NCBI GenBank assembly: GCA_033852115.1 | Contig: JAWSVE010000003.1 | Coordinates: 186,001 to 250,000, forward strand | Direction: 5' to 3' | Length of the DNA stretch: 64,000 nt | Source of the DNA: JAWSVE01 sp033852115 | GTDB lineage: Bacteria; Pseudomonadota; Gammaproteobacteria; Pseudomonadales; Cellvibrionaceae | Part shown: positions 16,799 to 25,645 of the stretch, in pieces | Position numbering within the stretch: the stretch's first letter is position 1 | Layout: every line of letters starts with the position of its first letter | The notes under the pieces: generated by a model | Told to the model about the DNA's origin: nothing | What the model saw: only the letters and a program-made list of their open reading frames with translations | Database searches by the model: none | Made by a program: the position numbers and the translations under genes

Positions 16799-18910
16799 TT
16801 ACGCCTGCTCAGCTTCCCACTGAGCCAGAGTTTTACCTTCTTTTGCCAACTTCTCCAGTAATGACGCTGGTTGCCAATGCATATCGCCAAACTTCGCCTG
16901 ATACTTCATGATCCCATCGTAAACAGTTTTCAGCCCGATGGTATCGGCATAATAGAGAGGACCACCACGGAAACGCGCGAAACCATACCCGGCACCCCAA
17001 ACGACATCAATGTCACTTGCGCGCAGTGCGATACCCTCCTCTAAAATCTTGATACCGTCGTTAATAAGGGCGTAAACACAACGCTCAATGATTTCTTCTT
17101 CGGTATGATCATTTCGTTGTTCGATACCTAGTTCTTCTGCACGCTTACGCAAAATCTCCAACGCTTCTGGATCTTCGTAACGTTGTCGATCACCCGGCTT
17201 ATAGAGATAAAAGCCCTTGCCATTTTTCTGCCCCATCCGCCCAGCGTCGTAGATTGCTTGTGACGCTTGATAGTAAGCTGGGTCAGGTGGGAATTGCTCC
17301 GCGTTTGCTTTGTGAACGTTGACACCAACATCCACACCAGCCATATCAAATACCGCCAAGATACCCATCGCCATACCGAACTTTTGTAATGCATCATCTA
17401 CTTTTTTTGGCGTCGCACCTTCTAATGCCATAAATTCTGCTTCACGGGCGTAACCTTCCATCATTCGGTTACCGATAAACCCGTAGCAGACTTTCGCAAG
17501 CACAGGTGTTTTCCTTAGTGTTTTTGCTAAGTTCATCGCGCTTGCAATAGTTGAGTCTGAAGTACTGTCGGTGCGCACGACTTCCAACAACGGCATTACA
17601 TTCGCGGGACTGAAAAAGTGAAGACCGATCACTTTGTCAGGCCGGCCGGTGACCGAAGCGATTTCATTAATATCCAACGTTGATGTGTTGGTCGCGAGAA
17701 TAGCGCCAGGCTTGGCTTTCGCATCAAGCTCCTTAAAGATTGACTGTTTAAGTGACATATCTTCGAAAACAGCTTCGATGACGACATCCGCATCGCTCAC
17801 GGCAGACATATCGGTAGCCCCATCGATTAACGCAATAGTTGCATCAGCTTTCTCTTGAGTCATGCGTCCGCGCTTAACACGTGAACCATAATCACCTTTA
17901 ATACGCTCTATACCACGATCCAGGCCTTCTTGGCTTACATCAATCAGCGTTGCAGGAATTCCCGCATTGGCAAAACACATGGCAATACCGCCACCCATCG
18001 TGCCCGCACCGATAATTGCCGCTTTTTTGATATCCATTTTTTCGACATTGTCAGCCAGCCCAGGGACTTTGGCCGTTTGCCTTTCTGCAAAAAATAGATG
18101 AATCGCGCCTTTGCTTTCTGGTGTCTCTTTGGCAATGTTGACCAGCTTGTCTTCATACAACAAACCATCTTCGAATGACTTCGTCATCGACGCTTTAACC
18201 ACATCGATTGCAGACAATGCGGCTTGACGACCTGGGTACAACTTTTTCGCTTGGGCAACAAATTTTTCAATAATTTCGTCAGTGCCAGTTGCAGGGTCAA
18301 CAGTCATTTTACTGGTTGGGCGTACCTTGGCTCCTTCAGCAATCAATTGGTTCGCATAGTCTATTGCTGCTTGTTTGATGTCACCCTCAACAATACCATC
18401 AACAAACCCCATTTCTTTCGCAGTAGTAGCATCAACCGGTCGAGCGCTAACAACCATTTCCAAGGTTTTTTCTACGCCAATGATACGCGGCATCCGTTGA
18501 GTACCACCCGCCCCGGGGAAAATACCCAAAGTAACCTCTGGAAATCCAAAGCGAGCTTTTGACTCAGCTAGGCGATAGTGACAAGCTAATGCGATTTCTA
18601 AACCACCGCCCATGACAGTCCCGTACATAGCGGTAATAACAGGCACATCTTGATTTTCTAAGCGCGCGAATAATTTGCGGTACTCTTCTTCTTTTGGCGG
18701 GCCACTAAACTCATTGATATCGGCACCGGAAAAATAGGTTTTACCTGCACAAAGAAAAACGACCGCCTGATAGTTGCCTGCCTTTTCTAAGTCATCTAGA
18801 ACACTGTTTAAATCATCACGAACTTGAGCGGTAATAGTATTTACTGGCGGATTATTAACTTCAATAATCGCAATTCCATTCTCGATTGATAGGCTTGCAA
18901 CTTTACTCAT
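16799..18910 (-). CDS. Bifunctional enoyl-CoA hydratase / 3-hydroxyacyl-CoA dehydrogenase
   Basis: The 703-residue fusion has an N-terminal crotonase domain (residues 1 to about 190) with the oxyanion-hole MGGGLE and the second catalytic Glu in FPEVTLGIFPGAGGTQR. A 3-hydroxyacyl-CoA dehydrogenase follows, with NAD-binding GAGTMGGGIA and HFFSPANVMPLLE, and two C-terminal helical domains. Both crotonase glutamates are present, so hydration should work. It resembles FadJ-type and peroxisomal multifunctional enzymes, without an FadA partner. It follows the thiolase-like gene by 50 bases. It may hydrate feruloyl-CoA or other arylpropenoyl-CoAs and oxidise the product. A general fatty-acid role is the alternative. 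Confidence 0.87.
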   Translation of the reverse strand: MSKVASLSIENGIAIIEVNNPPVNTITAQVRDDLNSVLDDLEKAGNYQAVVFLCAGKTYFSGADINEFSGPPKEEEYRKLFARLENQDVPVITAMYGTVMGGGLEIALACHYRLAESKARFGFPEVTLGIFPGAGGTQRMPRIIGVEKTLEMVVSARPVDATTAKEMGFVDGIVEGDIKQAAIDYANQLIAEGAKVRPTSKMTVDPATGTDEIIEKFVAQAKKLYPGRQAALSAIDVVKASMTKSFEDGLLYEDKLVNIAKETPESKGAIHLFFAERQTAKVPGLADNVEKMDIKKAAIIGAGTMGGGIAMCFANAGIPATLIDVSQEGLDRGIERIKGDYGSRVKRGRMTQEKADATIALIDGATDMSAVSDADVVIEAVFEDMSLKQSIFKELDAKAKPGAILATNTSTLDINEIASVTGRPDKVIGLHFFSPANVMPLLEVVRTDSTSDSTIASAMNLAKTLRKTPVLAKVCYGFIGNRMMEGYAREAEFMALEGATPKKVDDALQKFGMAMGILAVFDMAGVDVGVNVHKANAEQFPPDPAYYQASQAIYDAGRMGQKNGKGFYLYKPGDRQRYEDPEALEILRKRAEELGIEQRNDHTEEEIIERCVYALINDGIKILEEGIALRASDIDVVWGAGYGFARFRGGPLYYADTIGLKTVYDGIMKYQAKFGDMHWQPASLLEKLAKEGKTLAQWEAEQA

Positions 18911-18960
18911 GATTTCCTCGTTAAATTTTTTGTCGTTCTCATGTCGTTTTATTTATAGAC

Positions 18961-20121
18961 CTACAGCGTTTCTTCAACGCCGAAAATCGCTGTCACCTCG
19001 CTCGACAGGTGTCCGCCGTTTCCGTTACATAATGCGATTTCTGCATTACTAACTTGGCGATCTCCCGCACCTCCTCGTAATTGTTCAACACACTCAACCA
19101 TCAACATTAAGCCGTACATACCTGGGTGCACACAGCTCAGCCCGCCACCGTTAGTGTTAACCGGCAAGCTGCCACCTGGCGCAATATTGCCATTGGATAC
19201 AAATGCGCCGCCCTCGCCTTTTTTACAAAACCCTAGATCTTCAAGAAATAAAATCGTATTGATCGTGAAGGCATCGTAAAGCTCAACAACGTCAACGTCA
19301 GAGGGTTTTACACCCGCCATTGCGTACGCATGCTTGCTAGCTTCCATTGCTGCAGTGGTTGTAAGGTCTGCCATCTGCGCAATACCGGCATGTGTGGTAT
19401 GGACGCCAACGCCCAGTAGATAAACGGGCTTTTGTTTTAGATGCTTAGCTCGCTCGGCACTCACTAACACAATAGCCGCGCCAGCATCGGCGATGAGACA
19501 ACAATCAAGTGCTGAAAGCGGATCGCACACCATTTTCGAATTGAGCACATCATCGATGGTTAACGGATCACGTTTCATTGCGCGTGGATTTTTCATTGCC
19601 CATTCGCGCGCAGAAACGGCTACTTCTGCCATGTTTTCACGTGTCGTTCCAAATTCATGCATGTGACGGGCCGCCGCTAACGCATAGGCGTTCATCGGGG
19701 CCCGTGGTTTGTACTCATCAGCATATTGAAACACCTCACGTGGCGCATCGATTACTCCAGTTTGTTTTAATTTGCTGCGCGTATTACTGCCCATCGCGAT
19801 TAGTGCGACGTTACAAATACCAGCCTGAATCGCCATGGCTGCATGTTGCAACTGGCTAACATAGACAGCACCACCGATGTTGGTATCGTCCATTACGCGC
19901 GGATGAATACCGAGATATTCGGCTAAATGTAGGCAAGGAAATGTATCTGGAAAATTAGACGTGAAAAGACCGTCGACTTCGTTTTTATTAATACCCGCAT
20001 CATCTAACGCGCGAAATGCCGCTTCAACCATGTTTTCTCGTGCGGATCGACCTGGCAAATCACCAAACTTTGTAACACCCACACCCACTGCAGCCACGCT
20101 ACCACGAAGTGATTGACTCAT
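18961..20121 (-). CDS. Thiolase-superfamily protein lacking the nucleophilic Cys, possible acyl-CoA retro-aldolase
   Basis: The 386-residue protein is of the SCP2-type thiolase branch. Where thiolases have the acyl-carrying Cys, this one reads NIGGAVYVSQL (residues 81-91), with Gly in its place. The usual His of the EVHD motif is Tyr282 (VVELYDAF), while the HPG motif with His332 is kept and Tyr336 follows. Loss of Cys together with tyrosines at these sites recalls Ltp2-type aldolases of steroid side-chain degradation, which also pair with a DUF35 protein. It overlaps the DUF35 gene by 4 bases (ATGA). Automatic annotation would call it acetyl-CoA acetyltransferase; I think a C-C cleaving aldolase is more likely. 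Confidence 0.75.
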   Translation of the reverse strand: MSQSLRGSVAAVGVGVTKFGDLPGRSARENMVEAAFRALDDAGINKNEVDGLFTSNFPDTFPCLHLAEYLGIHPRVMDDTNIGGAVYVSQLQHAAMAIQAGICNVALIAMGSNTRSKLKQTGVIDAPREVFQYADEYKPRAPMNAYALAAARHMHEFGTTRENMAEVAVSAREWAMKNPRAMKRDPLTIDDVLNSKMVCDPLSALDCCLIADAGAAIVLVSAERAKHLKQKPVYLLGVGVHTTHAGIAQMADLTTTAAMEASKHAYAMAGVKPSDVDVVELYDAFTINTILFLEDLGFCKKGEGGAFVSNGNIAPGGSLPVNTNGGGLSCVHPGMYGLMLMVECVEQLRGGAGDRQVSNAEIALCNGNGGHLSSEVTAIFGVEETL

Positions 20122-20525
20122 GCCTCACCTCCGTTTAACGCTGGTTTGTAGAGCACCAGGGATACCCCATCAATCTCACCAATAAAAGCCTCTACCTCTA
20201 GCCCGATTTTGACGTTATCAGGCTCAATGTCGACAACACGCGACATCATGCGCGGCCCCTCTTCTAAATCAATCAATGAGATGTTGTAGTCACCCTCCTT
20301 GCCACCACGTGGTGTTGAGGTGGAATACACAACACCACGCCCAGATGCTTCAACCCATTCCAACTGATCAGAGCCGCAATGCGAGCAAATAAGCCTGGGA
20401 TAGAAAACATGCTGTTTGCAAGACTCACAATGCTGAATCATGAATTTACCCGCAGCGATAAAATCGGCGTACTGCTTATCTGGCCCCTCAGGTGAATCGA
20501 CGAGCCGCAAGGTGGTGTTTGACAT
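20118..20525 (-). CDS. DUF35 OB-fold/zinc-ribbon acyl-CoA-binding partner protein
   Basis: A 135-residue protein with an N-terminal rubredoxin-like zinc ribbon (CESC at about residues 34-37, CSHC at 48-51) and a C-terminal OB fold, the DUF35 pair. DUF35 proteins form complexes with thiolase-like enzymes or acyl-CoA enzymes and help bind the CoA moiety; in steroid catabolism they are required for aldolase activity. The stop codon overlaps the start of the thiolase-like gene by 4 bases, strong evidence for a joint complex. It is the first gene of the operon and has a perfect palindromic operator about 63 bases before its start. Confidence 0.85.
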   Translation of the reverse strand: MSNTTLRLVDSPEGPDKQYADFIAAGKFMIQHCESCKQHVFYPRLICSHCGSDQLEWVEASGRGVVYSTSTPRGGKEGDYNISLIDLEEGPRMMSRVVDIEPDNVKIGLEVEAFIGEIDGVSLVLYKPALNGGEA

Positions 20526-20914
20526 GCTATAGAGCCTTTAAATCAGGTGTGTTAATACTTCACTATTATTATGGGTTAGAACCACTTTAGTATGTCTAAC
20601 ATACTATTATCATCGGCGAGAAACGGTCAACTAATTTTTATTGCCAAGGCATTCAGAAATAAGAAGTGTAGAACCAAGTTACTATAAAGCTCTTCTCTCA
20701 AAGCGCCCAATAAAGGGGAACTAGGAATCACTAGCCATTGAGTAATTGGAACCAATTGTGACGTTTAGGCCAAGATCTTTAAAGGGTAAACATAACACCC
20801 TATCCATCTGCCTTGTTAAAAACTTAGTTGAATATGGCCTAATTGACTTTGACAGCCTTGGCATTACTAGTAGTATGGCGGCCGAAGTTTGTAGCCCTGT
20901 CTGCGAGAGAGAGA
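20526..20914. promoter_or_regulatory. Divergent promoter region, DUF35 operon / second marR
   Basis: These 389 bases between divergent transcription units contain no supported gene. The operator palindrome is at 20588-20606. The remainder is AT-rich and presumably carries the promoter of the plus-strand marR gene; no clear core promoter could be assigned by eye. Confidence 0.5.
20588..20606. promoter_or_regulatory. Perfect 8-3-8 palindrome, probable MarR operator
   Basis: TAGTATGT, CTA, ACATACTA is a perfect inverted repeat, well placed upstream of the DUF35 start at 20525 to overlap a promoter. Its centre TATGTCTAACATA differs by one base from the site before the TonB receptor. The likely binder is one of the two MarR proteins flanking this operon. 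Confidence 0.68.
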
Positions 20915-21406
20915 ATGACACTGCGACCCACCAAGAAATCCCCAAAACCTTCCACACACCAAGATGGTTTCTCAACCCGAGTGGAAGACCAAGAGCACCT
21001 AAGCAGCTCCTTGGGACATCATTTACGTAGAGCACATTTAGCCCTGTGGCGTGACTTTAATGAAGATGTTGGGAAAGGCGGATTACGGCCTGGCGAACTG
21101 GGCGTAATGAATACCATTCACCGACACCCTGGTATTTCTCAGAAGGCAGTGGGCGAAACACTAGACTTAGACAAAGCGACCATTGTTGGCCTGGTGAATA
21201 AACTAGAAAAAAATAAGTGGGCTAAGCGCAAGCAATCCAAAGAAGACCGTAGACAATACGAATTGCACCTGACTAAATCAGGTGAGCGAAAACTAAATAC
21301 TTACAACAAATCTTTAAGTAAGCTGGAGTCCCAGTACCGAGAACGGTTTACGGAAACTGAATTCGAACAATTTATTGATTATTTAAGACGTTTATTTGAC
21401 CAATAG
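20915..21406 (+). CDS. MarR-family transcriptional regulator (second)
   Basis: A protein of about 163 residues with a MarR winged helix (GISQKAVGETLDLDKATIV and the wing DRRQYELHLTKSG). The ATG at 20915 has GAGAGAGA before it; the longer frame from 20843 encodes an implausible N-terminus. It is divergent from the DUF35 operon and convergent with arsC, ending two bases before that gene's stop. Either this protein or the MarR at 16179 could bind the shared palindromes. The Lys- and Arg-rich N-terminal extension (about 35 residues) is unusual for the family. Confidence 0.8.
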   Translation: MTLRPTKKSPKPSTHQDGFSTRVEDQEHLSSSLGHHLRRAHLALWRDFNEDVGKGGLRPGELGVMNTIHRHPGISQKAVGETLDLDKATIVGLVNKLEKNKWAKRKQSKEDRRQYELHLTKSGERKLNTYNKSLSKLESQYRERFTETEFEQFIDYLRRLFDQ

Positions 21407-21408
21407 CA

Positions 21409-21837
21409 TTAGTCATTTTCTAGCAACGGCATTAACTCATCGGTGATGCGCGCTTGTAACAGTAGAAAAACGTCATCAAATACTTTGTCTACACTCACTT
21501 CATCTCCCTCAGCGGCAGCGGGATCAGGAATCGACCAATGCACGCGCCGAATGTCTGCTAAGTAAACCGGGCACGTCTCATTGCCCGCTCGATCACACAC
21601 TGTAAGTACGCAATCGAAATTCTCTCCGTCAAAAAAATCCCACGATTTACTCTGGGGACTTACGCAAGGAATGCCGTGCCTCTTCAATGTTGCCAACGAC
21701 TTGGGGTGAACATAACCGGCGGGTTGACTGCCCGCACTAACGGCACACACCGACCCAGCGCCAACCTTGTTAATAATGGCCTCAGCCATAATCGAGCGAC
21801 ACGAGTTGCCTGTACATAAAACTAGAACACGTTTCAT
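21409..21837 (-). CDS. arsC: Arsenate reductase, low-molecular-weight phosphatase type
   Basis: A 142-residue protein with the phosphatase-like P-loop CTGNSCRS at residues 8-15 and two further cysteines (TVCDRAGNETCP, near 81 and 88), the three-Cys relay of thioredoxin-linked ArsC enzymes. The DPA segment near residue 105 supplies the catalytic Asp. It reduces arsenate to arsenite in the cytoplasm for export by Acr3, the gene 24 bases upstream on the same strand. It is the last gene of the ars operon. Confidence 0.92.
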   Translation of the reverse strand: MKRVLVLCTGNSCRSIMAEAIINKVGAGSVCAVSAGSQPAGYVHPKSLATLKRHGIPCVSPQSKSWDFFDGENFDCVLTVCDRAGNETCPVYLADIRRVHWSIPDPAAAEGDEVSVDKVFDDVFLLLQARITDELMPLLEND

Positions 21838-21861
21838 TTCAATATTCTCAGAAGCATTACG

Positions 21862-22881
21862 TTAATCTGATGACGGAAACCAGTGGCGCGTGCGATTAGC
21901 AAACGCCACCAGTGACAACATGACGGGAACTTCCACCAACACTCCAACAACGGTTGCTAGAGCAGCACCCGAATGTAAACCAAATAAACTGATTGCGACA
22001 GCGACTGCCAACTCAAAAAAGTTCGACGTACCAATGAGTGCTGCTGGCGCGGCCGTCGAAAAAGGCACCTTCCAGAAATAGGCCCACCCATAGGCAATGG
22101 CGAAAATACCGTAGGTTTGAATTAACAAGGGAACTGCAATCAAAACGATAATTAACGGCTTTTCGAGTATTGTTTGAGATTGAAATCCAAACAGTAACGC
22201 GACCGTAAGCAACAAACCCATTATTGAAAAAGGCTTCACAGTATTGCAAAAACGATCGACCCGCTGACTATCATCACTCAATGCGCGATGAGTTAAATAA
22301 CCAGCAACCAAGGGAATAACAACGTAAAGGACCACAGACAGCAACAATGTTTCCCACGGCACCACAACGTCAGTTACACCTAACAGGTAGGCAGCAATCG
22401 GCGCAAACGCAACAATCATTATAAGGTCATTAACCGACACCTGAACTAACGTATAGTTAGCATCACCTTTTACCAAATGACTCCAAACAAAAACCATCGC
22501 GGTACACGGCGCCACGCCGAGCAAGATCATGCCAGCGATATATTCTTTCGCTGTTTGAGGGTCAACAAAGTCCTTAAATATATATTCAAAAAACAAAATA
22601 CCCAGTGCAGCCATACTAAATGGTTTAATCAACCAGTTAACGACTAACGTAATACATAAACCTTTAGGTTTTCTGCCCACGTTTTTGATTGAGGAAAAAT
22701 CTACACTCGTCATCATTGGGTAGATCATGACCCAAATCAGTACCGCAACGACTAGGTTAACACTGGCATATTCAATGCTTGACACCCACTGGAAGACAGC
22801 GGGCATTAAAGACCCCAACCCGATGCCCGCTAAAATGCAAAGGCCTACCCATATGGATAAATAGCGTTCAAAAAAACCCAT
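21862..22881 (-). CDS. acr3: Arsenite exporter Acr3
   Basis: The 339-residue integral membrane protein has about ten hydrophobic helices and the Acr3 hallmark GVAPCTAMVFVWS, whose Cys is essential for arsenite transport in studied members. It exports arsenite from the cytoplasm by proton exchange. It sits between the arsI-like gene (32 bases upstream) and arsC (24 bases downstream). Confidence 0.93.
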   Translation of the reverse strand: MGFFERYLSIWVGLCILAGIGLGSLMPAVFQWVSSIEYASVNLVVAVLIWVMIYPMMTSVDFSSIKNVGRKPKGLCITLVVNWLIKPFSMAALGILFFEYIFKDFVDPQTAKEYIAGMILLGVAPCTAMVFVWSHLVKGDANYTLVQVSVNDLIMIVAFAPIAAYLLGVTDVVVPWETLLLSVVLYVVIPLVAGYLTHRALSDDSQRVDRFCNTVKPFSIMGLLLTVALLFGFQSQTILEKPLIIVLIAVPLLIQTYGIFAIAYGWAYFWKVPFSTAAPAALIGTSNFFELAVAVAISLFGLHSGAALATVVGVLVEVPVMLSLVAFANRTRHWFPSSD

Positions 22882-22913
22882 TACTTCACCACTGAGTTAC
22901 ATAGCGAAAAAAA

Positions 22914-23390
22914 TTAGCAACAACCACCGGTTGTGCCCGAAGCACTTTGCGTCGAACAGCTTGCGACGGGCTTTTCCTTAGGAACACAACAAGCGCCTGC
23001 TGCCGGTTCTGCGGCTTCATTAAAATACTGCACTTGTTCCATTGTTTGATAAGCTTCCCATGCAACGCCCGCTGGATCTTTGACCCAAGATTTATCTGAC
23101 TTCGCGTAACAACACACAGTCTCCCCTTCATCAAACAATGACATATCGGCATTTTCTAACCGTTGTCTTATGTCTGTGAGTTCTTCTGCGTCATCTACTT
23201 GAATACCCAGATGATCTATTCCACTGTCTCGACCACGGGTAGAAATAGCAAAATTGACACGAGGATCATCTAGCATCCACTTAGCATAATCCTCTTTCTC
23301 GGTTGTTGGTTCGGCACCAAACAACGCGCTGTAAAAACGAATACTCTCATCTAAATTATCAACACCCATGTGCACATGAAGACGCTTCAT
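22914..23390 (-). CDS. arsI: ArsI/CadI-family glyoxalase-fold protein, candidate C-As lyase
   Basis: A 158-residue vicinal-oxygen-chelate protein. The residues used by ArsI lyases are all present: His5, His60 and Glu112 for Fe(II), and a vicinal Cys pair (Cys93-Cys94 in ETVCCYAKS) for binding trivalent organoarsenicals. ArsI cleaves the carbon-arsenic bond of methylarsonous acid with oxygen, releasing arsenite that Acr3 can export. The C-terminal tail of about 40 residues carries five more cysteines, including CC at the very end, and may bind extra arsenic or be a metal-handling tail. CadI-like proteins without lyase activity also exist, so activity is inferred from residues. Confidence 0.82.
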   Translation of the reverse strand: MKRLHVHMGVDNLDESIRFYSALFGAEPTTEKEDYAKWMLDDPRVNFAISTRGRDSGIDHLGIQVDDAEELTDIRQRLENADMSLFDEGETVCCYAKSDKSWVKDPAGVAWEAYQTMEQVQYFNEAAEPAAGACCVPKEKPVASCSTQSASGTTGGCC

Positions 23391-23461
23391 CGTGATACCT
23401 CTATTACTATCTAGAATTGCTACCTTGAATTGCTTTATGAGATTGCTGTATTAAATTAACG

Positions 23462-23812
23462 CTAACAGCAGTTAAGTAGTTCAATAATCGAACTACCACT
23501 CTTTTGGTTCTGTTTGATACTAGCGACTTGATTACCGCAACAATCCTTCACCAAAAAGTTAATTAACCCCTGCATGGCTTTGAAATTTGCTGAGTAAATG
23601 ACGCTACGCCCCTCTTTCTTAGAGTGCACGATACCTGCGTTTGACAAATGCCCTAGGTGAAACGACATGGTGTTATGGGGCGTACCTAGCGCTTTGCTCA
23701 GCTCCCCAGCCGGCAAGCCCTCTGGCCCAGCTTTTACAAGCAAACGAAAAGCACTCAGGCGAGTTTCCTGAGAGAGCGCATCAAAAACAATAAGGGCTTC
23801 TTGTATGTCCAT
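23462..23812 (-). CDS. arsR: ArsR-family arsenic-responsive repressor
   Basis: A 116-residue winged-helix repressor (HTH around LSKALGTPHNTMSFHLGHL). The classical CVC motif of plasmid ArsR is absent. Instead a Cys pair sits at residues 92-93 (DCCGN) and another at the C-terminus (LLNCC), as in chromosomal ArsR types that bind arsenite with C-terminal cysteines. It is first in the operon arsR-arsI-acr3-arsC, and an inverted repeat overlaps its start codon, consistent with self-repression. Confidence 0.88.
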   Translation of the reverse strand: MDIQEALIVFDALSQETRLSAFRLLVKAGPEGLPAGELSKALGTPHNTMSFHLGHLSNAGIVHSKKEGRSVIYSANFKAMQGLINFLVKDCCGNQVASIKQNQKSGSSIIELLNCC

Positions 23813-23834
23813 ATGTCTAGACTATTGGACATAT
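23811..23834. promoter_or_regulatory. Inverted repeat at the ars operon start, probable ArsR operator
   Basis: ATATGTC at 23811-23817 and GACATAT at 23828-23834 form a perfect 7-bp inverted repeat with a 10-base spacer. It covers the arsR start codon and the adjacent leader, a usual place for an ArsR-family repressor to block transcription. Confidence 0.58.
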
Positions 23835-23987
23835 AAATTTATGTCAACAGTTCTCGACAAATATAGAGCCGTATACCCAACTAGCGATACCCCTCAATCC
23901 GCAGTCACTGGCGCGTGTATTGCACGTCTGTTATTAGGTTTGTTTCGTTCAGTGGTGATCACCTAGGAGGTAACTATCTGGAAAATC

Positions 23988-25232
23988 ATGCACCCCATCA
24001 GTGCGATACTAAGCAGCGTTGCACTCTTACTTCTCGGTAATGGCCTTCTTAATACCCTACTTTCACTAACCGCAAATGAGCGGGAACTATCGACACAAGT
24101 TATCGGCCTTATTATGTCCGCTTATTTTGTAGGCTTTATTTGCGGGACATTTGTCAGTGGTCGGCTAATCCGCCATATGGGCCATATCCGAACGTTTGCT
24201 TTCTGTGCAGCTTTGTGTGCGTCGATAGCGCTACTCCATTTATTGATTTTTAATCCCTTAGTATGGATTGCTTTACGCTTTTTATATGGTCTGTCCTTCG
24301 TTACGTTAATGACCGTTATCGAAAGCTGGCTAAACGCTCGGGCCGAAAAAGCAGAGCGCGGTAAAGTCTTCGCCGTCTACATGGTGGTCAACTTAGGCGC
24401 TATTGCGGTCGCGCAACAACTTCTTAGGTTTGATGGCTCAGAGTTTTTACTCTTCGCAATTTCAGCCATTTTTTTATGTTGGGCATTACTGCCAATTACT
24501 ATCACACGACGCGCCCAACCCACTGTACCTGAACGCGCGAAAAGCAGTTTTAAAGAGCTTATTCGTTTTGCGCCCTTACCGGTCGCAACCGCAGCCTTAA
24601 GCGGTTTAGCCATGGGGGCTTTTTGGGGGATGACTCCACTTTACGCCAGCAAACAGGGGTTTGACTTTTCGGATATTGGTTTATTGATGAGCGCAACTAT
24701 TACCGGAGGTGCGTTGCTTCAAATTCCAATCGGTCGCTTCTCTGATACACACGACCGTCGTAAAATTTTGGCAATAGTCGCGATGGCGGCCGCCATCCTC
24801 TCGATGCTCATGATGTTTGCGCCCGGAAAAATGAGCTTGATAGTCATTTCCTTCGTTTGGGGGGGATTATCCTTTTCGCTCTACCCAATCGCCGTGGCCC
24901 AACTTTTAGACCAATTACATCCAGACGAAATTGTTTCAGGATCAACCGATATGCTGGTGCTCCACGGGGCGGGTGCTGCTATCGCTCCGTTAATCGCTGG
25001 GGTATTTATGAATATTTTTGGTGCCCATGGATTATCGATCTATATCGCCCTAGTACTTTTCGTCTTAACCGCTTACACCATCCTACAAATTAAACGGGTT
25101 TCTGTACTGACAGCTGGCGAGCACGCTCATTTCGAACCCATGGTACAAACATCGCATCAAGTACTTGAAATGATTGAAAGAGAAGAGAACCCGGAACCAA
25201 TCGGCGAGAAGCAGGATGATTTGAAAGTTTGA
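23988..25232 (+). CDS. MFS transporter, YcaD-like
   Basis: The 414-residue protein has about twelve hydrophobic segments and resembles the YcaD branch of the major facilitator superfamily, with the GRLIRHMGHIR loop after helix 2 and QIPIGRFSDTHDRRK after helix 8. A hydrophilic tail of about 40 residues ends the protein. It is divergent from the ars operon with 175 bases between starts. Substrates of this branch are largely unknown. Its position next to ars genes is not by itself evidence for arsenic transport. Confidence 0.8.
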   Translation: MHPISAILSSVALLLLGNGLLNTLLSLTANERELSTQVIGLIMSAYFVGFICGTFVSGRLIRHMGHIRTFAFCAALCASIALLHLLIFNPLVWIALRFLYGLSFVTLMTVIESWLNARAEKAERGKVFAVYMVVNLGAIAVAQQLLRFDGSEFLLFAISAIFLCWALLPITITRRAQPTVPERAKSSFKELIRFAPLPVATAALSGLAMGAFWGMTPLYASKQGFDFSDIGLLMSATITGGALLQIPIGRFSDTHDRRKILAIVAMAAAILSMLMMFAPGKMSLIVISFVWGGLSFSLYPIAVAQLLDQLHPDEIVSGSTDMLVLHGAGAAIAPLIAGVFMNIFGAHGLSIYIALVLFVLTAYTILQIKRVSVLTAGEHAHFEPMVQTSHQVLEMIEREENPEPIGEKQDDLKV

Positions 25233-25339
25233 GCCGGATTATTTCAGAAATTCAGAAGCTAGCGATAACGCTTACTCAAACATGTTTGGCTTACCCTACT
25301 TGTTTTCCGGATAAATCAATGGCTGTACTATTTCGTTTT

Positions 25340-25645
25340 TTAAACGGGGTCTTCTTCACATACCCCAGCAAAAATACCCTCTAAACCAATATTGTCCTCG
25401 TGGCAGGCATATTCGTAAATACTGGGAGACGCCCAAAAATCGTATTCATCACCCTAAGGTTCTGCCCAGATTTTAGGGTCTTCAATTTAAAAATAGTAGA
25501 GCAGTCTATCGTCGGCGACTCAAGTAAAACACTCTGTTACATTGAAAGCACTGGAGGCGCTCCAAAAATTCTGTACAGAGTGAGAATCAAGGATTTCGTA
25601 ACATCCATAAATACGAATGGGTACAAACCCATCAGTGATTATCGC
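25340..25645 (-). pseudogene. Fragment of a secreted-protein family (C-terminal part), decayed
   Basis: The minus strand encodes, with in-frame stops, the pieces VTECFT, VADDRLLYYF, IEDPKIWAEP and SPSIYEYACHEDNIGLEGI. In order these match the C-terminal third of an uncharacterised secreted family frequent in marine Proteobacteria, recalled by its EMIHDAR ... GDS.G.WEG.TLVVET ... DPKTW ... YEYACHEGN motif series. About 250 bases are alignable with the copy at 27345-27993. Only the C-terminal portion remains here. It ends next to the metallopeptidase gene, whose 3' end touches the fragment. Confidence 0.72.
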
